Origin: JANPLD01 sp964445765
GTDB taxonomy: Bacteria; Pseudomonadota; Alphaproteobacteria; Rickettsiales; UBA8987
Assembly (NCBI GenBank): GCA_964445765.1
Contig: CAYULD010000001.1
Span: 496,001 to 560,000 of the forward strand
DNA length: 64,000 nucleotides
Direction: 5' to 3'
Positions 42,100 through 52,352 of this stretch are shown piece by piece. The translations under genes and the position numbers were made by a program. The notes under the pieces were generated by a model. It worked only from the letters and a program-made list of their open reading frames with translations, ran no database searches and was not told the DNA's origin. Position 1 is the stretch's first letter; every line of letters starts with the position of its first letter.

Positions 42100-42201
42100 T
42101 AATTAGTTTCATTATATAACTATAATAATTATTAAATCAATAATAACCTACTAAAAAGATAAGGTATTTTTGTGAATTTTTTGTAATGTTATCTTAGGTA
42201 A

Positions 42202-44031
42202 CTAAGCAACTGCATCTTTAGAAGCTCTTTCCGCCCTTTTTCTATCATTGGCATCAAGTAATTTTTTACGCAAACGAAGTGATTTTGGCGTTACCTCAAC
42301 AAGCTCATCATCATCAATGTAAGAAATCATCATCTCAAGTGTCATCTTGCGAGGTGGGGTTAAGCGAATCATCTCATCAGCACCAGAAGCCCTAACATTT
42401 GTAAGCTGTTTGCCACGAAGAACATTTACTTCTAAATCATTATCACGGCTATTTTCACCAACAATCATACCTTTATAAACTTTATCTTGATGGCCAATAA
42501 ACATTGTGCCACGCTCTTGTAGGTTAAATATTGCATATGCAACTGCTTCACCAGTATCAGTTGAAATCAATGCACCATTTCTTTTAGCTGGAATTTCACC
42601 TTTATGCGGTGCGTATGAGTGGAAAACCCTATTCAGAACACCTGTTCCACGAGTATCAGTTAAGAATTGGCTTTGATAACCAATTAAACCACGAGACGGT
42701 GCGTGAAATAAAATACGAGTTTTTCCGCCACCAGTTGAACGCATATCTTTCATTTCTGCCTTACGAAGGCTTAATTTTTCAATTACAACGCCAGAAAATT
42801 CATCATCAACATCTGCAATAACTTCTTCAATAGGCTCAAGTAATTGGCCATTTTCATCTTTTTTCATAAGAACTTTTGGTCTTGCAACTGAAAGCTCAAA
42901 ACCCTCACGACGCATATTTTCAATAAGAACGCCAAGCTGTAATTCACCCCTTCCGCCTACTTCAAAGGCATCTTTATTATCAGATTCTTTAACAGTGATT
43001 GCGATATTTTGCTCCGCCTCAGAATATAATCTTTCACGAATCATATTTGATGTAACTTTTGTGCCTTCCTGCCCACAATATGGGGAATCATTAACAGAAA
43101 GTGTGATTGCAATAGTTGGCGGGTCAATCGGAGTTGATGGCACTGCTTCTGTAACTTGAGCATCACAAATTGTATCAGCAACTGAAGTTTTAACTAAGCC
43201 CGCAACGCAAACTATATCACCTGCTTCACCTTCTTCAATGGGCACCATATCAATGCCACGGAAGCCAAAAAGTTTGGTTATACGAGCATTTTCAACTAAC
43301 TCACCTTTAAGATTTATAGATTTTATATTTGTATTAGCTTTAATTTTTCCAGAATAAATTTTACCAATTAAGATTCTACCCATAAATGAATCATGCTTAA
43401 GGAGTGTAGCAAGCATCTTAAATGGCTCATCTTTTGGCAGAGTTTGTGCTGGAACATGTTGCATTATTAAATCAAGCAAAGGATTCAAATTCTCACGCGG
43501 ATCAGTTAATTCTTTAGCACACCAACCTTCCCTGCCAGAAGCGTAAAGTATTGGGAAATCAAGCTGTTCAGGGCTTGCATCTAAAGAAACGAATAAATCA
43601 AAAACTTCATCAATAACTTCGTTACATCTTGCATCTGGCCTATCAGCTTTATTTATTACAACTATTGGCCTTAAGCCTTGTTTTAATGCTTTTGAAAGAA
43701 CGAATTTTGTTTGCGGCATTGGCCCTTCTGCAGAATCTACAAGCAAAATAACTGAATTTACCATTGAAAGCACCCTTTCAACTTCACCTCCAAAATCAGC
43801 GTGGCCGGGTGTATCAACTATATTTATACGAGTATCTTTCCAAGCAATTGAAGTGCATTTTGCAAGAATTGTAATGCCCCTTTCCTTCTCAAGTGCATTA
43901 GAATCCATCACCCTTTCATCAACCTGCTGATTCTCCCTAAAGGTGCCTGATTGTTTAAGAATATTATCAATCATTGTTGTTTTGCCGTGATCAACGTGTG
44001 CGATGATTGCGATATTGCGAAGTTCCGTCAT
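42202..44031 (-). CDS. typA: Ribosome-associated GTPase TypA/BipA
   Basis: Translational GTPase linked to ribosome assembly and stress. 609 residues; G1 AHVDHGKTT at 11-19, G2/G3 with ERGITIL and DTPGHADFGGEVER, G4 NKADRPDAR, EF-G-like domains III and V, and the TypA-specific C-terminal domain (ERGTMFIGHQDKVYKGMIVG). Length is standard. A clear single-gene unit: tRNA-Arg on the left, a different gene with its own terminator on the right. Confidence 0.97.
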   Translation of the reverse strand: MTELRNIAIIAHVDHGKTTMIDNILKQSGTFRENQQVDERVMDSNALEKERGITILAKCTSIAWKDTRINIVDTPGHADFGGEVERVLSMVNSVILLVDSAEGPMPQTKFVLSKALKQGLRPIVVINKADRPDARCNEVIDEVFDLFVSLDASPEQLDFPILYASGREGWCAKELTDPRENLNPLLDLIMQHVPAQTLPKDEPFKMLATLLKHDSFMGRILIGKIYSGKIKANTNIKSINLKGELVENARITKLFGFRGIDMVPIEEGEAGDIVCVAGLVKTSVADTICDAQVTEAVPSTPIDPPTIAITLSVNDSPYCGQEGTKVTSNMIRERLYSEAEQNIAITVKESDNKDAFEVGGRGELQLGVLIENMRREGFELSVARPKVLMKKDENGQLLEPIEEVIADVDDEFSGVVIEKLSLRKAEMKDMRSTGGGKTRILFHAPSRGLIGYQSQFLTDTRGTGVLNRVFHSYAPHKGEIPAKRNGALISTDTGEAVAYAIFNLQERGTMFIGHQDKVYKGMIVGENSRDNDLEVNVLRGKQLTNVRASGADEMIRLTPPRKMTLEMMISYIDDDELVEVTPKSLRLRKKLLDANDRKRAERASKDAVA

Positions 44032-44120
44032 TTTGTAATAATATGTTGAGTTTCGCTGGCTTGTAGCAAGATATGAGTTAAAGTCAAATAATTTAGTAAT
44101 TGAAAAAGTAATTTCTAAAA

Positions 44121-44145
44121 CAAAAAACCCCCTAAAAAGGGGGTT
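44121..44145 (-). terminator. Rho-independent terminator of the Ala/Lys-rich protein gene
   Basis: On the minus strand AACCCCC-TTTTTA-GGGGGTT followed by TTTTG and TTTT. Placed 37 bases after the stop of the gene at 44182-44541. Confidence 0.85.
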
Positions 44146-44181
44146 ATGCTATAAATACAAAATATTTATATGAGATAAGAA

Positions 44182-44541
44182 TTAGTTAGCTTTTGGGGCT
44201 TCTTCTTTCTTAACTGCATCAGTTACTGCTTTTTTAGTTTCTTCAGCAGCTTCTTTCGAAGCTTCAGCAGCTTTTTCAACAGTTTTATCAGCTTCAGCTT
44301 TTACATCTTCAGCAGCTTTTTTAACTTCATCACCAGCTTTTTCAGCAGTTTTCTTAACTTCTTCAGTTGCAGATTTAACAGCATCAGTTAATGATTTTGT
44401 TTCTGCTTCTTTTGAAACTTCAGTTTTTTTAGCTTCTGCCTTTTCAGCATTGCCAGCTTTTTCACCGCCTTTGAAGCCATTTGTAGCAACAGCAGCAATT
44501 ATTGCAACCGCAGCAATAACATAAATTAGTTTGTTTTTCAT
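44182..44541 (-). CDS. Ala/Lys/Glu-rich amphipathic repeat protein with N-terminal anchor
   Basis: 119 residues. One hydrophobic N-terminal segment (KLIYVIAAVAIIAAVA, ~4-19), then ~95 residues made of Ala, Lys, Glu, Thr, Val in 11-residue-like periods (e.g. VKKTAEKAGDEVKKAAEDVK), predicted to be one long amphipathic helix, as in LEA or apolipoprotein-like proteins. No Cys. No family assigned; a role at the membrane or envelope is inferred. It has its own strong terminator, suggesting solo and perhaps high expression. Confidence 0.75.
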   Translation of the reverse strand: MKNKLIYVIAAVAIIAAVATNGFKGGEKAGNAEKAEAKKTEVSKEAETKSLTDAVKSATEEVKKTAEKAGDEVKKAAEDVKAEADKTVEKAAEASKEAAEETKKAVTDAVKKEEAPKAN

Positions 44542-44645
44542 AATAGTAATTATTTGAATTGTTGATAAATTTATGTGTAAGTAATATTATTAAAAAATAT
44601 TAACACAAGTTTTTTATTAGATTTCAACTTTAGCAAATAAAAATT

Positions 44646-45431
44646 ATGTCAAAGCGTGATAAAAACACCTTAAGATTAGCAAAAATTTTTCCGAGCCTTG
44701 TTACTTTACTTGGTATTTGTGCAGGGGTTTCAGCCATTAGGTTTGCCCTTGATGAAAAATGGCAAATGGCGGTTTCTTGCGTTGTTGTTGCAACATTGCT
44801 TGATGCAGTTGATGGTAAATTCGCCCGAGCCTTAAAAGCAACCAGTAAATTTGGTAGCAATTTAGATTCCCTCTCTGATTTTATAAATTTTGGCTTTGTT
44901 CCGCCACTTGTGATTTTTTTATGGAGTTCTTTTCAAGTGCCAAAATTTGGCTGGGCATCTGTGTTATTTTTTGTGGTATGTTGTGCAATTAGGCTCGCAA
45001 GATTTAACAGCGATATTGATTCAGTTGATGAAAAACCAGCAGAATGGAAAATCCGGTTTTTCAAAGGCGTTCCCTCACCTGCAGGTGCTTTGGCGGCTTT
45101 AGCACCTATGATGGTAATTTTTGCAGTAGAAGATAAATTCATTCAAAAATATGATAGTTTTGAGTTTTTAGAAAACCCATATTTCTTGATATTTTATTTA
45201 GTATTTATCGCAGTTTTAATGGCAAGCAGGGTGCCAAGCTATTCACTCAAAAAAATCTTAATTAAGAAAAAATTTCTTTCACTATTTTTTATTTTTATTG
45301 CTGGCTTTATAACCTCTGCATTAATTCAGCCTTGGCTAATGATAGTTTTTACAGGTCTTGTTTATTATGCACTTTTGCCTGTTAGTGCCATACATTATTA
45401 CCGCTTAGAAAAAGCCGATGAAAGAAAATAA
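44646..45431 (+). CDS. pssA: CDP-diacylglycerol-serine O-phosphatidyltransferase
   Basis: First step to phosphatidylethanolamine, in the inner membrane. The CDP-alcohol transferase motif is complete: D56 G57, A60 R61, G70, D74, D78 (DGKFARALKATSKFG, then LDSLSD). About eight hydrophobic segments; 261 residues. Overlaps lpxB by 14 bases, so phospholipid and lipid A synthesis genes are coupled. Confidence 0.93.
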   Translation: MSKRDKNTLRLAKIFPSLVTLLGICAGVSAIRFALDEKWQMAVSCVVVATLLDAVDGKFARALKATSKFGSNLDSLSDFINFGFVPPLVIFLWSSFQVPKFGWASVLFFVVCCAIRLARFNSDIDSVDEKPAEWKIRFFKGVPSPAGALAALAPMMVIFAVEDKFIQKYDSFEFLENPYFLIFYLVFIAVLMASRVPSYSLKKILIKKKFLSLFFIFIAGFITSALIQPWLMIVFTGLVYYALLPVSAIHYYRLEKADERK

Positions 45432-46596
45432 TAAAAAGAAAATTTTTATTATAGCCGGTGAAAAATCTGGTGATAATTTAGGTGCAAAATTAATAAAAGC
45501 ACTTAAAGAAAATTCAAATAATGCACCTCTAGAAATTTTGGGCATAGGTGGTGAAGAGATGGAAAAGCAAGGCTTTCAGAGTTTATTTCCAATGAAAGAA
45601 ATTAATTTAATGGGCTTTGCGGAAATTCTTCCGCATATTCCAAAATTGCTAAAAAAAATTGAATTTACTGCAAATAAAATTCTTCAAGAACAGCCCGAAA
45701 TTGTTATTACTATTGATTCACCCGGTTTTAATAATCGTGTCGTTAAAAGGCTAAGAAAAGCAAATTTTAAGGGGAAGATTATTCATTATGTAGCCCCTTC
45801 CGTATGGGCTTATAAAGAAAAACGCGCCGAAAAAACTGCAAAACTTTTTGATGCATTGCTATGTATTTTACCTTGGGAGCCTCCCTATTTTGAAAAATAT
45901 AATCTTAAAACTTTTTTTGTGGGTCATAGTTTGTTTGAAGATTTACAAATTATGAGCGAAGAAGAAAAAATTAATTTTAAGAGTTTATTTTTTAATGAAA
46001 ATAATTTTGAGAAAAATAAAAAGTTAATCTCAATTTTTTTAGGCAGTAGGCTTGGTGAAGTTAAAAAACATTTACCAATTATTAAGCAAGCAATATCAGA
46101 AATTTCAGGCAAGCAAGACTGTAATTTTGCAATTTTAACCGTTCCACATTTGCAAAATTTTATAGAAAATAATTTGGAAAAAAGAGATAATATTTTAGTT
46201 CTTTCAGATAATTCAATAAAGCAGAAAATTATTCAAATAAGTGATTTTGCAATAGTTAAATCTGGCACAGTTAGCCTTGAGGTTGCGGCGTTAAATTGCC
46301 CACAAATTATTTATTATAAAATAAATAATTTATCGCATTTTTTAATTATGCGAATGATAAAAATTAAATTTGCAAATCTGATTAATATTTCAGCTAATAG
46401 AGAAATTATTCCAGAGTTAATTCAGAAAAAATGCACCGCAAAAAATATATCTGATGTAGTTATAGATTTTTTATCTGATAAAGAAAAGATTTTACACCAG
46501 CTAGAAAACACAAGGCAAGAGCTAAAAAAACTAGGCTCAGAAAATAAAATTAATGCGAGTAAAAAAGCCGCAGAAATTATATTAAGCTATTTATAA
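45418..46596 (+). CDS. lpxB: Lipid-A-disaccharide synthase LpxB
   Basis: Joins UDP-diacylglucosamine and lipid X to lipid A disaccharide at the inner membrane. 392 residues with IAGEKSGDNLGAKLI (usually AGExSGD), LMGFAEILPHIPKLL, IDSPGFNNRV, YVAPSVWAYKEKRA and SGTVSLEVAAL. Start overlaps pssA. Its presence implies an LPS-containing outer membrane. Converges with the outer-membrane efflux gene, 8 bases between stops. Confidence 0.95.
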   Translation: MKENNKKKIFIIAGEKSGDNLGAKLIKALKENSNNAPLEILGIGGEEMEKQGFQSLFPMKEINLMGFAEILPHIPKLLKKIEFTANKILQEQPEIVITIDSPGFNNRVVKRLRKANFKGKIIHYVAPSVWAYKEKRAEKTAKLFDALLCILPWEPPYFEKYNLKTFFVGHSLFEDLQIMSEEEKINFKSLFFNENNFEKNKKLISIFLGSRLGEVKKHLPIIKQAISEISGKQDCNFAILTVPHLQNFIENNLEKRDNILVLSDNSIKQKIIQISDFAIVKSGTVSLEVAALNCPQIIYYKINNLSHFLIMRMIKIKFANLINISANREIIPELIQKKCTAKNISDVVIDFLSDKEKILHQLENTRQELKKLGSENKINASKKAAEIILSYL

Positions 46597-46604
46597 TCGC
46601 GAAG

Positions 46605-48050
46605 TTATTTTTCAATTTCTTCAAAACCACCGCCTAAGGCACGAATTAACTGCACTGATGCATTTAATCTGCCTCGCTTGGCTTGATTTTCAATGATTTT
46701 AACATTGTTATAGGCAATTTTTGCGTCATTAAATTCAAACTTACTAATATCGCCAAGTGTTAATTTATTTTTCATAATATTAAGAGATTCAAAGGCAATT
46801 TTAAGAGAATTTTGGCTTGATTGCATTTGTTTTTCTGAAGTTGAAACAAGCGATAAACTATCTTCAACATCTCTAAAAGCAATTAAAACTTGCTTGCGAT
46901 AATTTGCGTTTGCTTCCTCAAAAATTGCTTTATTAACTTCAAGATTTGCAAGGGTTCTGCCCCCCTCAAAAATTGGAAAATTTACCATTGGTGCAAAGCT
47001 CCAAACCCTATTAGACCATTGAGCTACATCATTAAGTGAAGTTGATTGTGCCCCACCCCTTGTGGTTAGGCTAATACTTGGGAAAAACGCTGCTCTTGCA
47101 AAGCCAATCATCTCATTTGCGGAATATAATTTTCTCTCTGCACTTGCAACATCAGGCCTTCTTTCAAGCAGTTTTGAAGGCAAAAATGAGGGAATCTGAG
47201 GAATATTAATTTCACTATTAGGCTTTTCAATTTGATAATTAGAGGGGTTTTTACCAAGCATTACTAGCAGTGCGTTTTCAACTTCATTTCTAGCTTGTTT
47301 AAGCTGTGAAAGCCTTGCAATTTCATTGTTTAAGCTCATTACATCTCTAGCTAAATCTAATTTATTGATTGAGCCAAGCTCAAGTTTTTTGTTAGAAATA
47401 TTGAGATTTTCCTCTCGCAATTTTACATTTTCAGTTATTAATTTTAATTCTTCATCTAGAGATTTTAATGTGATGTAATATTGCGTAACATCAGCCTGCA
47501 AAGCTAGTTTTATTGATTCTTTATTATTTTCAAGCGCTTTATATTCCGCTTCAATAGAACGCATTTTGGTAAAAACCTTACCGAATAAATCAATTTCATA
47601 ATCAAGCCCAAAGCCAGCAGAATAAACAGAAAATGGCTTTATCGCAGGTGCTGGAAAACCAAAAGTTTGGCTATTTAATTTTTGCCTTATCACGCCTGCA
47701 TCAACTGAAAAATCTGGAAAAAACTCAGAGCTAACAACCCTTATAGAGCTTCTTGCTTGCTTTAATTTCGCATCTATAATTTTTAGATCTAAATTATTTG
47801 ATAAAAAATCTTTATGAATCTTATTAAGATTTTCATCTTCAAAAATTTTCCACCATTGCCCTCTTGGGTGTTTATCACTTGGTTCAGCTTGCTTCCAAGA
47901 GCTTTTTTGTGCTTCTGTAAAAGGTGCAACTTCCTCCTCAGACTTAAATTTATTAGGTATTTCCGTTTCTGGAATTTTATATTCTGGCGATAAATCACAG
48001 CCAGCTAAAATTAGCGAAAATAAAAATATTATTTTAGATTTCTTCAACAT
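46605..48050 (-). CDS. Outer-membrane efflux lipoprotein (OprM/NodT type)
   Basis: TolC-like channel of a tripartite pump. 481 residues; lipoprotein signal with LILAGC (Cys18), PEYKIPE just after, two OEP repeats with long helices, and LLERRPDVASAERKLYSANE plus a typical end (NASVQLIRALGGGF). It is the third gene of an MFP-RND-OMF operon, 3 bases after the RND gene. Confidence 0.93.
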   Translation of the reverse strand: MLKKSKIIFLFSLILAGCDLSPEYKIPETEIPNKFKSEEEVAPFTEAQKSSWKQAEPSDKHPRGQWWKIFEDENLNKIHKDFLSNNLDLKIIDAKLKQARSSIRVVSSEFFPDFSVDAGVIRQKLNSQTFGFPAPAIKPFSVYSAGFGLDYEIDLFGKVFTKMRSIEAEYKALENNKESIKLALQADVTQYYITLKSLDEELKLITENVKLREENLNISNKKLELGSINKLDLARDVMSLNNEIARLSQLKQARNEVENALLVMLGKNPSNYQIEKPNSEINIPQIPSFLPSKLLERRPDVASAERKLYSANEMIGFARAAFFPSISLTTRGGAQSTSLNDVAQWSNRVWSFAPMVNFPIFEGGRTLANLEVNKAIFEEANANYRKQVLIAFRDVEDSLSLVSTSEKQMQSSQNSLKIAFESLNIMKNKLTLGDISKFEFNDAKIAYNNVKIIENQAKRGRLNASVQLIRALGGGFEEIEK

Positions 48051-48053
48051 TTT

Positions 48054-51000
48054 TCAATTATTAAATTTTTTGCCAATTTGTCTTAAAACTACATAAAAAA
48101 TTGGGGTTAAAAATAACCCAAAAAATGTAACGCCTAACATTCCCGAAAATACTGCAACGCCCATAGCTTGCCTCATTTCCGCACCAGCACCACTTGATAA
48201 AACTAAAGGCAACACACCCATAATAAATGCAAATGATGTCATTAAAATTGGTCTTAAACGAAGTTTGCAAGCCTCTAAAATTGCCTCAACGGTGCTTCTG
48301 CCTTGATGTTCTAATTCATTAGCAAATTCAACGATAAGAATGGCGTTTTTGCAAGCAAGGCCGACTAATACAAATAGGCTAATTTGTGTAAAAATATTAT
48401 TATCACCGCCCCAAATCCAAATGCCAAGAATAGCTGAAAGCAAGCACATTGGCACAATTAAAATGATTGCAAACGGAAGTTTTAGGCTTTCATATTGTGC
48501 TGCCAACACCATAAATACAAATAATACGCAAAGCGGAAAAACTAAAATTGCTGTATTGCCTGCCAATATCTGTTGATAGGTTAGCTCTGTCCACTCAAAT
48601 TCCATTCCTTTTGGCAGGGTATCATTTAGAATTTTTGTGATGGCTTCCTCCGCCTGCCCAGATGAGAAGCCAAAATTTGGCCCACCATTTATATCAGCCG
48701 CTCTATAACCATTATATTTTGAGGAGCTCTCTGGCCCGTAACTCTCTGAAATTTTAACCACTGAACTCAAAGGCACCATCTCCCCCTTGTTACTCTTAAC
48801 TTTAAGGTGCATAATATCTTCCTTACGAGAACGATATTCAGAATCCGCTTGAGCAATCACTTGATAGGTGCGACCAAATTTATTGAAATCATTCACATAA
48901 ATTGAGCCTAAATAAAATTGCATTGTATTATAAATATCTGCGATAGAAAGCCCAAGTTGCTTGGCTTTATCTCTATCAACATCAACTTTTAACTGCGGAA
49001 CATTAATTTTATAACTTGAAAATACGCCAGCTAATTCAGGCGTTTGATAGGCTTTACCGATAACTTCTTTTACAATTTTATCAAGCTCTTCATAGCCTTT
49101 ATCAGCTTTATCTTCAATTTGTAACTTAAAGCCACCAATGGTGCCAAGCCCCATAACTGGCGGCGGCGGGAATATTGCGATAAAGGCTTCTGGAATTCCA
49201 AAGAATTTTTGTTGCAATTTTTGCGAGATTGCAAAGCCTGATAAATCTGCTCTTTTCCTCTCATTGAAAGGTTTAAGAGAAACGAAAACTATCCCCGCAC
49301 TTGAGCTAACTGTAAAACCATTGATTGATAAACCCGGAAATGCAATAGCACTTTCAACACCTTCTTCCTTCAAGGCTATATCAGACATTTTTTTGATTAT
49401 TGCTTCAGTTTTGTCTAGGGTTGAACCATCAGGAAGTTGAGCAAACCCAACTAAATATTGCTTATCTTGTGCCGGCACAAACCCAGCTGGAACAATCTTA
49501 AAGCCAATATAAGTTACGAAAATCAATACTAAGTATATGCCTAAGAATACTGATTTTCTGCCTATAACATAAGTTACAGAATTTGAATAACTATCAGATG
49601 CATTTTTGAAAAAACCATTAAACCAATTAAAAAATCTACCAAAATATTTTTCCATAAATTTGGTTAATCCATCTTTTGAATCATTATGTCCTTTTAGCAA
49701 AATTGCACATAAAGCAGGGCTTAAAGTTAGTGAATTAATAGCAGAAATTATGGTTGAAATTGCGATAGTTAAGGCAAATTGTTTATAAAACTGCCCAGTT
49801 AAACCTGTTATGAAAGCAATTGGAATAAAGACCGCACAAAGCGTTAATGAAATTGCGATTATAGGCTCACTAACTTCTTGCATTGCCTTATATGTAGCCT
49901 CTTTTGGTGAGAGGCCATTTTCAATATTTCTTTCAACATTTTCAACCACAACGATTGCATCATCAACCACTATTCCTATTGCCAAAACTAAACCAAATAG
50001 AGATAATGCGTTGATTGAAAAGCCAAAAAAGTGAAGTAATGCAAATGTTCCAATAATTGAAACTGGAACTGCAAGCAATGGAATTACTGAGGCTCGCCAA
50101 GTTTGTAAGAAAACTATAACAACTATTACTACTAAAATTACAGCTTCTAACAGCGTTGAAATTACTGCTTTTATTGAATCTCTTACAAAAGTAGTGGGGT
50201 CATAAACTATATCATAAGAAACCCCTTCTGGCATAGATTTTTGGAGTTTTTTCATCTCCGCACGAACATTATCAGAAATTTCAATAGAGTTAGAGCCGGG
50301 CATTTGAAAAATACCAATACCGATTGCAGGCTTATTATTTAAGAGCGAACGAAGCGAATAATCAGAAGCCCCAAGCTCAATTCTAGCAACATCTTTTAGT
50401 TTTGTAAGCGTTCCATTTTCATCAGATTTGATAATAATTTCCTCAAAATCTTCAACATTTTGAAGCCTGCCTTGTGCATTTATAGTAAGCTGTAACTCAA
50501 GATTTTCAGAGGGGGCAGCCCCAATTATACCAGCTGCTGCCTGAATATTTTGTTCTTGAATAGCTTGCACAACTTCTTGCACAGATAAATTTCTAGCGGA
50601 AATTTTCTTTGGATTAAGCCAAATTCTCATTGCATAATCACCACCGCCAAAAATCTCAACTTGCCCAATTCCAGAAATTTTTTTGAGCCTATCTTTTACA
50701 TTCAAAATGGCGTAATTTCTTAAATATAAGGTGTCATACCTATCATTAGGGGAAAACAAATGCACCACCATTGTTAAATCAGGTGAAGATTTAACCGTTG
50801 TTATACCAAGCCTTTTCACATCTTCTGGCAGTCTAGGCATTGCTTGCGTAACACGATTTTGCACTAATTGTTGTGCAAGATCAGCATCAGTGCCGAGTTT
50901 GAAAGTAACTGTAACCGTAAGCCTGCCATCACTGGTTGCTTGTGAGTTCATATAAAGCATATTTTCAACGCCGTTTATCTGCTCTTCAAGAGGGGTTGCA

Positions 51001-51188
51001 ACAGTTTCAGAAATAACTTTAGGGCTTGCCCCCGGATAAAACGCATTCACAACTATAGAAGGCGGAACAACTTCAGGATATTCAGAAACCGGTAATTGCG
51101 GAATTGAAATAGCACCTAATATAAATATCAGAAGCGAGATTACGCTTGCAAAAATTGGCCTATCTATAAAAAATTTTGAAATATTCAT
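48054..51188 (-). CDS. RND multidrug efflux permease (AcrB/MexB-like, HAE1)
   Basis: 1044-residue inner-membrane pump. N-terminal MNISKFFIDRPIFASVISLL, periplasmic porter loops, GLVLAIGIVVDDAIVVVENV with the paired Asp of the proton relay (transmembrane helix 4), and a second half with LVGLACKNAILIVEFANE (relay Lys). HAE1 family: hydrophobic drugs, detergents, bile-like compounds. No regulator gene is next to the operon. Confidence 0.96.
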   Translation of the reverse strand: MNISKFFIDRPIFASVISLLIFILGAISIPQLPVSEYPEVVPPSIVVNAFYPGASPKVISETVATPLEEQINGVENMLYMNSQATSDGRLTVTVTFKLGTDADLAQQLVQNRVTQAMPRLPEDVKRLGITTVKSSPDLTMVVHLFSPNDRYDTLYLRNYAILNVKDRLKKISGIGQVEIFGGGDYAMRIWLNPKKISARNLSVQEVVQAIQEQNIQAAAGIIGAAPSENLELQLTINAQGRLQNVEDFEEIIIKSDENGTLTKLKDVARIELGASDYSLRSLLNNKPAIGIGIFQMPGSNSIEISDNVRAEMKKLQKSMPEGVSYDIVYDPTTFVRDSIKAVISTLLEAVILVVIVVIVFLQTWRASVIPLLAVPVSIIGTFALLHFFGFSINALSLFGLVLAIGIVVDDAIVVVENVERNIENGLSPKEATYKAMQEVSEPIIAISLTLCAVFIPIAFITGLTGQFYKQFALTIAISTIISAINSLTLSPALCAILLKGHNDSKDGLTKFMEKYFGRFFNWFNGFFKNASDSYSNSVTYVIGRKSVFLGIYLVLIFVTYIGFKIVPAGFVPAQDKQYLVGFAQLPDGSTLDKTEAIIKKMSDIALKEEGVESAIAFPGLSINGFTVSSSAGIVFVSLKPFNERKRADLSGFAISQKLQQKFFGIPEAFIAIFPPPPVMGLGTIGGFKLQIEDKADKGYEELDKIVKEVIGKAYQTPELAGVFSSYKINVPQLKVDVDRDKAKQLGLSIADIYNTMQFYLGSIYVNDFNKFGRTYQVIAQADSEYRSRKEDIMHLKVKSNKGEMVPLSSVVKISESYGPESSSKYNGYRAADINGGPNFGFSSGQAEEAITKILNDTLPKGMEFEWTELTYQQILAGNTAILVFPLCVLFVFMVLAAQYESLKLPFAIILIVPMCLLSAILGIWIWGGDNNIFTQISLFVLVGLACKNAILIVEFANELEHQGRSTVEAILEACKLRLRPILMTSFAFIMGVLPLVLSSGAGAEMRQAMGVAVFSGMLGVTFFGLFLTPIFYVVLRQIGKKFNN

Positions 51189-51196
51189 TTTGAAGT

Positions 51197-52288
51197 TTAA
51201 TTTTTGCTATTATTTTTGCCGTTAACAATGCTAACTTCAGCACCGGGGCGAAGCATAAGCGTTGAAGATGTGATAATTTTTTCACCTTTCTTTAAGCCTG
51301 AAATTATAATTTTTAAGCCGTTTTCAAGGGCTTGCCCAACTTCAATAGGCCTATATTCAACTTTGTTTTCTTTATTAACAATATAAACAAATTTCTTATT
51401 TTGGTCAGTGCCAACTGCCCCTTCTGGAATAACAATTACCTTTTCTTTCTTTGGGCTTAAAAGCCTAACTTTTACATATTGCCCAGATAGTAAAACGCCG
51501 TTATTTTTAATAATTGCCCTTGCCCTAATTGTGCCAGATAAATCATTAACTTGATTATCAAAAGAGGTGATAAAACCTTTATAAATTTTAGGCGAGCCTT
51601 CAGAAAAAACTCTAACTTTAACTTTTTTATTTCTTTTATTTTTAGCTATGAATTCAAGATAATTTTTCTCATCAATATCAAATTCCGCATAAAGTTTTTT
51701 AGCTGAAATAATTGTTGTTAAAACTTGGTTTGCTGATGGATCAACTAAATTACCAATCACTATTTCTGCTCTTCCAATTTTGCCTGAAATTGGTGCTAAA
51801 ACATCTGAATATTCCTTATTTAATTTTGCATTAGTTAAATTTGCAAATGCAAGATTTTTTGCTGAGAGTTTTTCTTCATATTCCCTTTTAGAAACACCAC
51901 CAATTTTGAGTAACTTTTCCGCCCTTAAAAATTCATTATAGGCTTGATTATAGGCTGATTGTGCTTGCCCTAATTGTGAAGAATAAAAACGAGAATTTAT
52001 TACAAATAATTTTTCTCCCTTTTTTACAAAATCACCTTCTTTGAAAAGGATTTTTTCAACTTTTCCAGAAATTTGCGGGCGAATTTCCGCCTTTCTAACG
52101 GCTTCTAGCTTGCCAGAAAAATCTTTATAATTACGAATTTTAATTTGCTTTGCCTGATAAACCTGCACTGGCATTGGTGGCATTTTAGGCGGTGTAAAAT
52201 TCATCATCTGATACATTACAAAAACTTTGTAACAGATAACACCAAGCAATAAGAACCCTAAAATTAAGAAAAAATTACTAAACTTCAT
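51197..52288 (-). CDS. RND efflux periplasmic adaptor (AcrA-like)
   Basis: Membrane fusion protein joining pump and outer-membrane channel. 363 residues; N-terminal membrane anchor (~4-24), not a lipoprotein, then KIRNYKDFSGKLEAVRKAEI, RPQISGKVEKILFKEGDFVK, a helical hairpin, and a beta-barrel with ATVP-like positions. First gene of the pump operon, 8 bases before the RND gene. Confidence 0.94.
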   Translation of the reverse strand: MKFSNFFLILGFLLLGVICYKVFVMYQMMNFTPPKMPPMPVQVYQAKQIKIRNYKDFSGKLEAVRKAEIRPQISGKVEKILFKEGDFVKKGEKLFVINSRFYSSQLGQAQSAYNQAYNEFLRAEKLLKIGGVSKREYEEKLSAKNLAFANLTNAKLNKEYSDVLAPISGKIGRAEIVIGNLVDPSANQVLTTIISAKKLYAEFDIDEKNYLEFIAKNKRNKKVKVRVFSEGSPKIYKGFITSFDNQVNDLSGTIRARAIIKNNGVLLSGQYVKVRLLSPKKEKVIVIPEGAVGTDQNKKFVYIVNKENKVEYRPIEVGQALENGLKIIISGLKKGEKIITSSTLMLRPGAEVSIVNGKNNSKN

Positions 52289-52352
52289 AAATAATTATTT
52301 TATATTTTTTTATCACTAAATAATTTTACTTCTTTAGCATATTAAATAAAAT

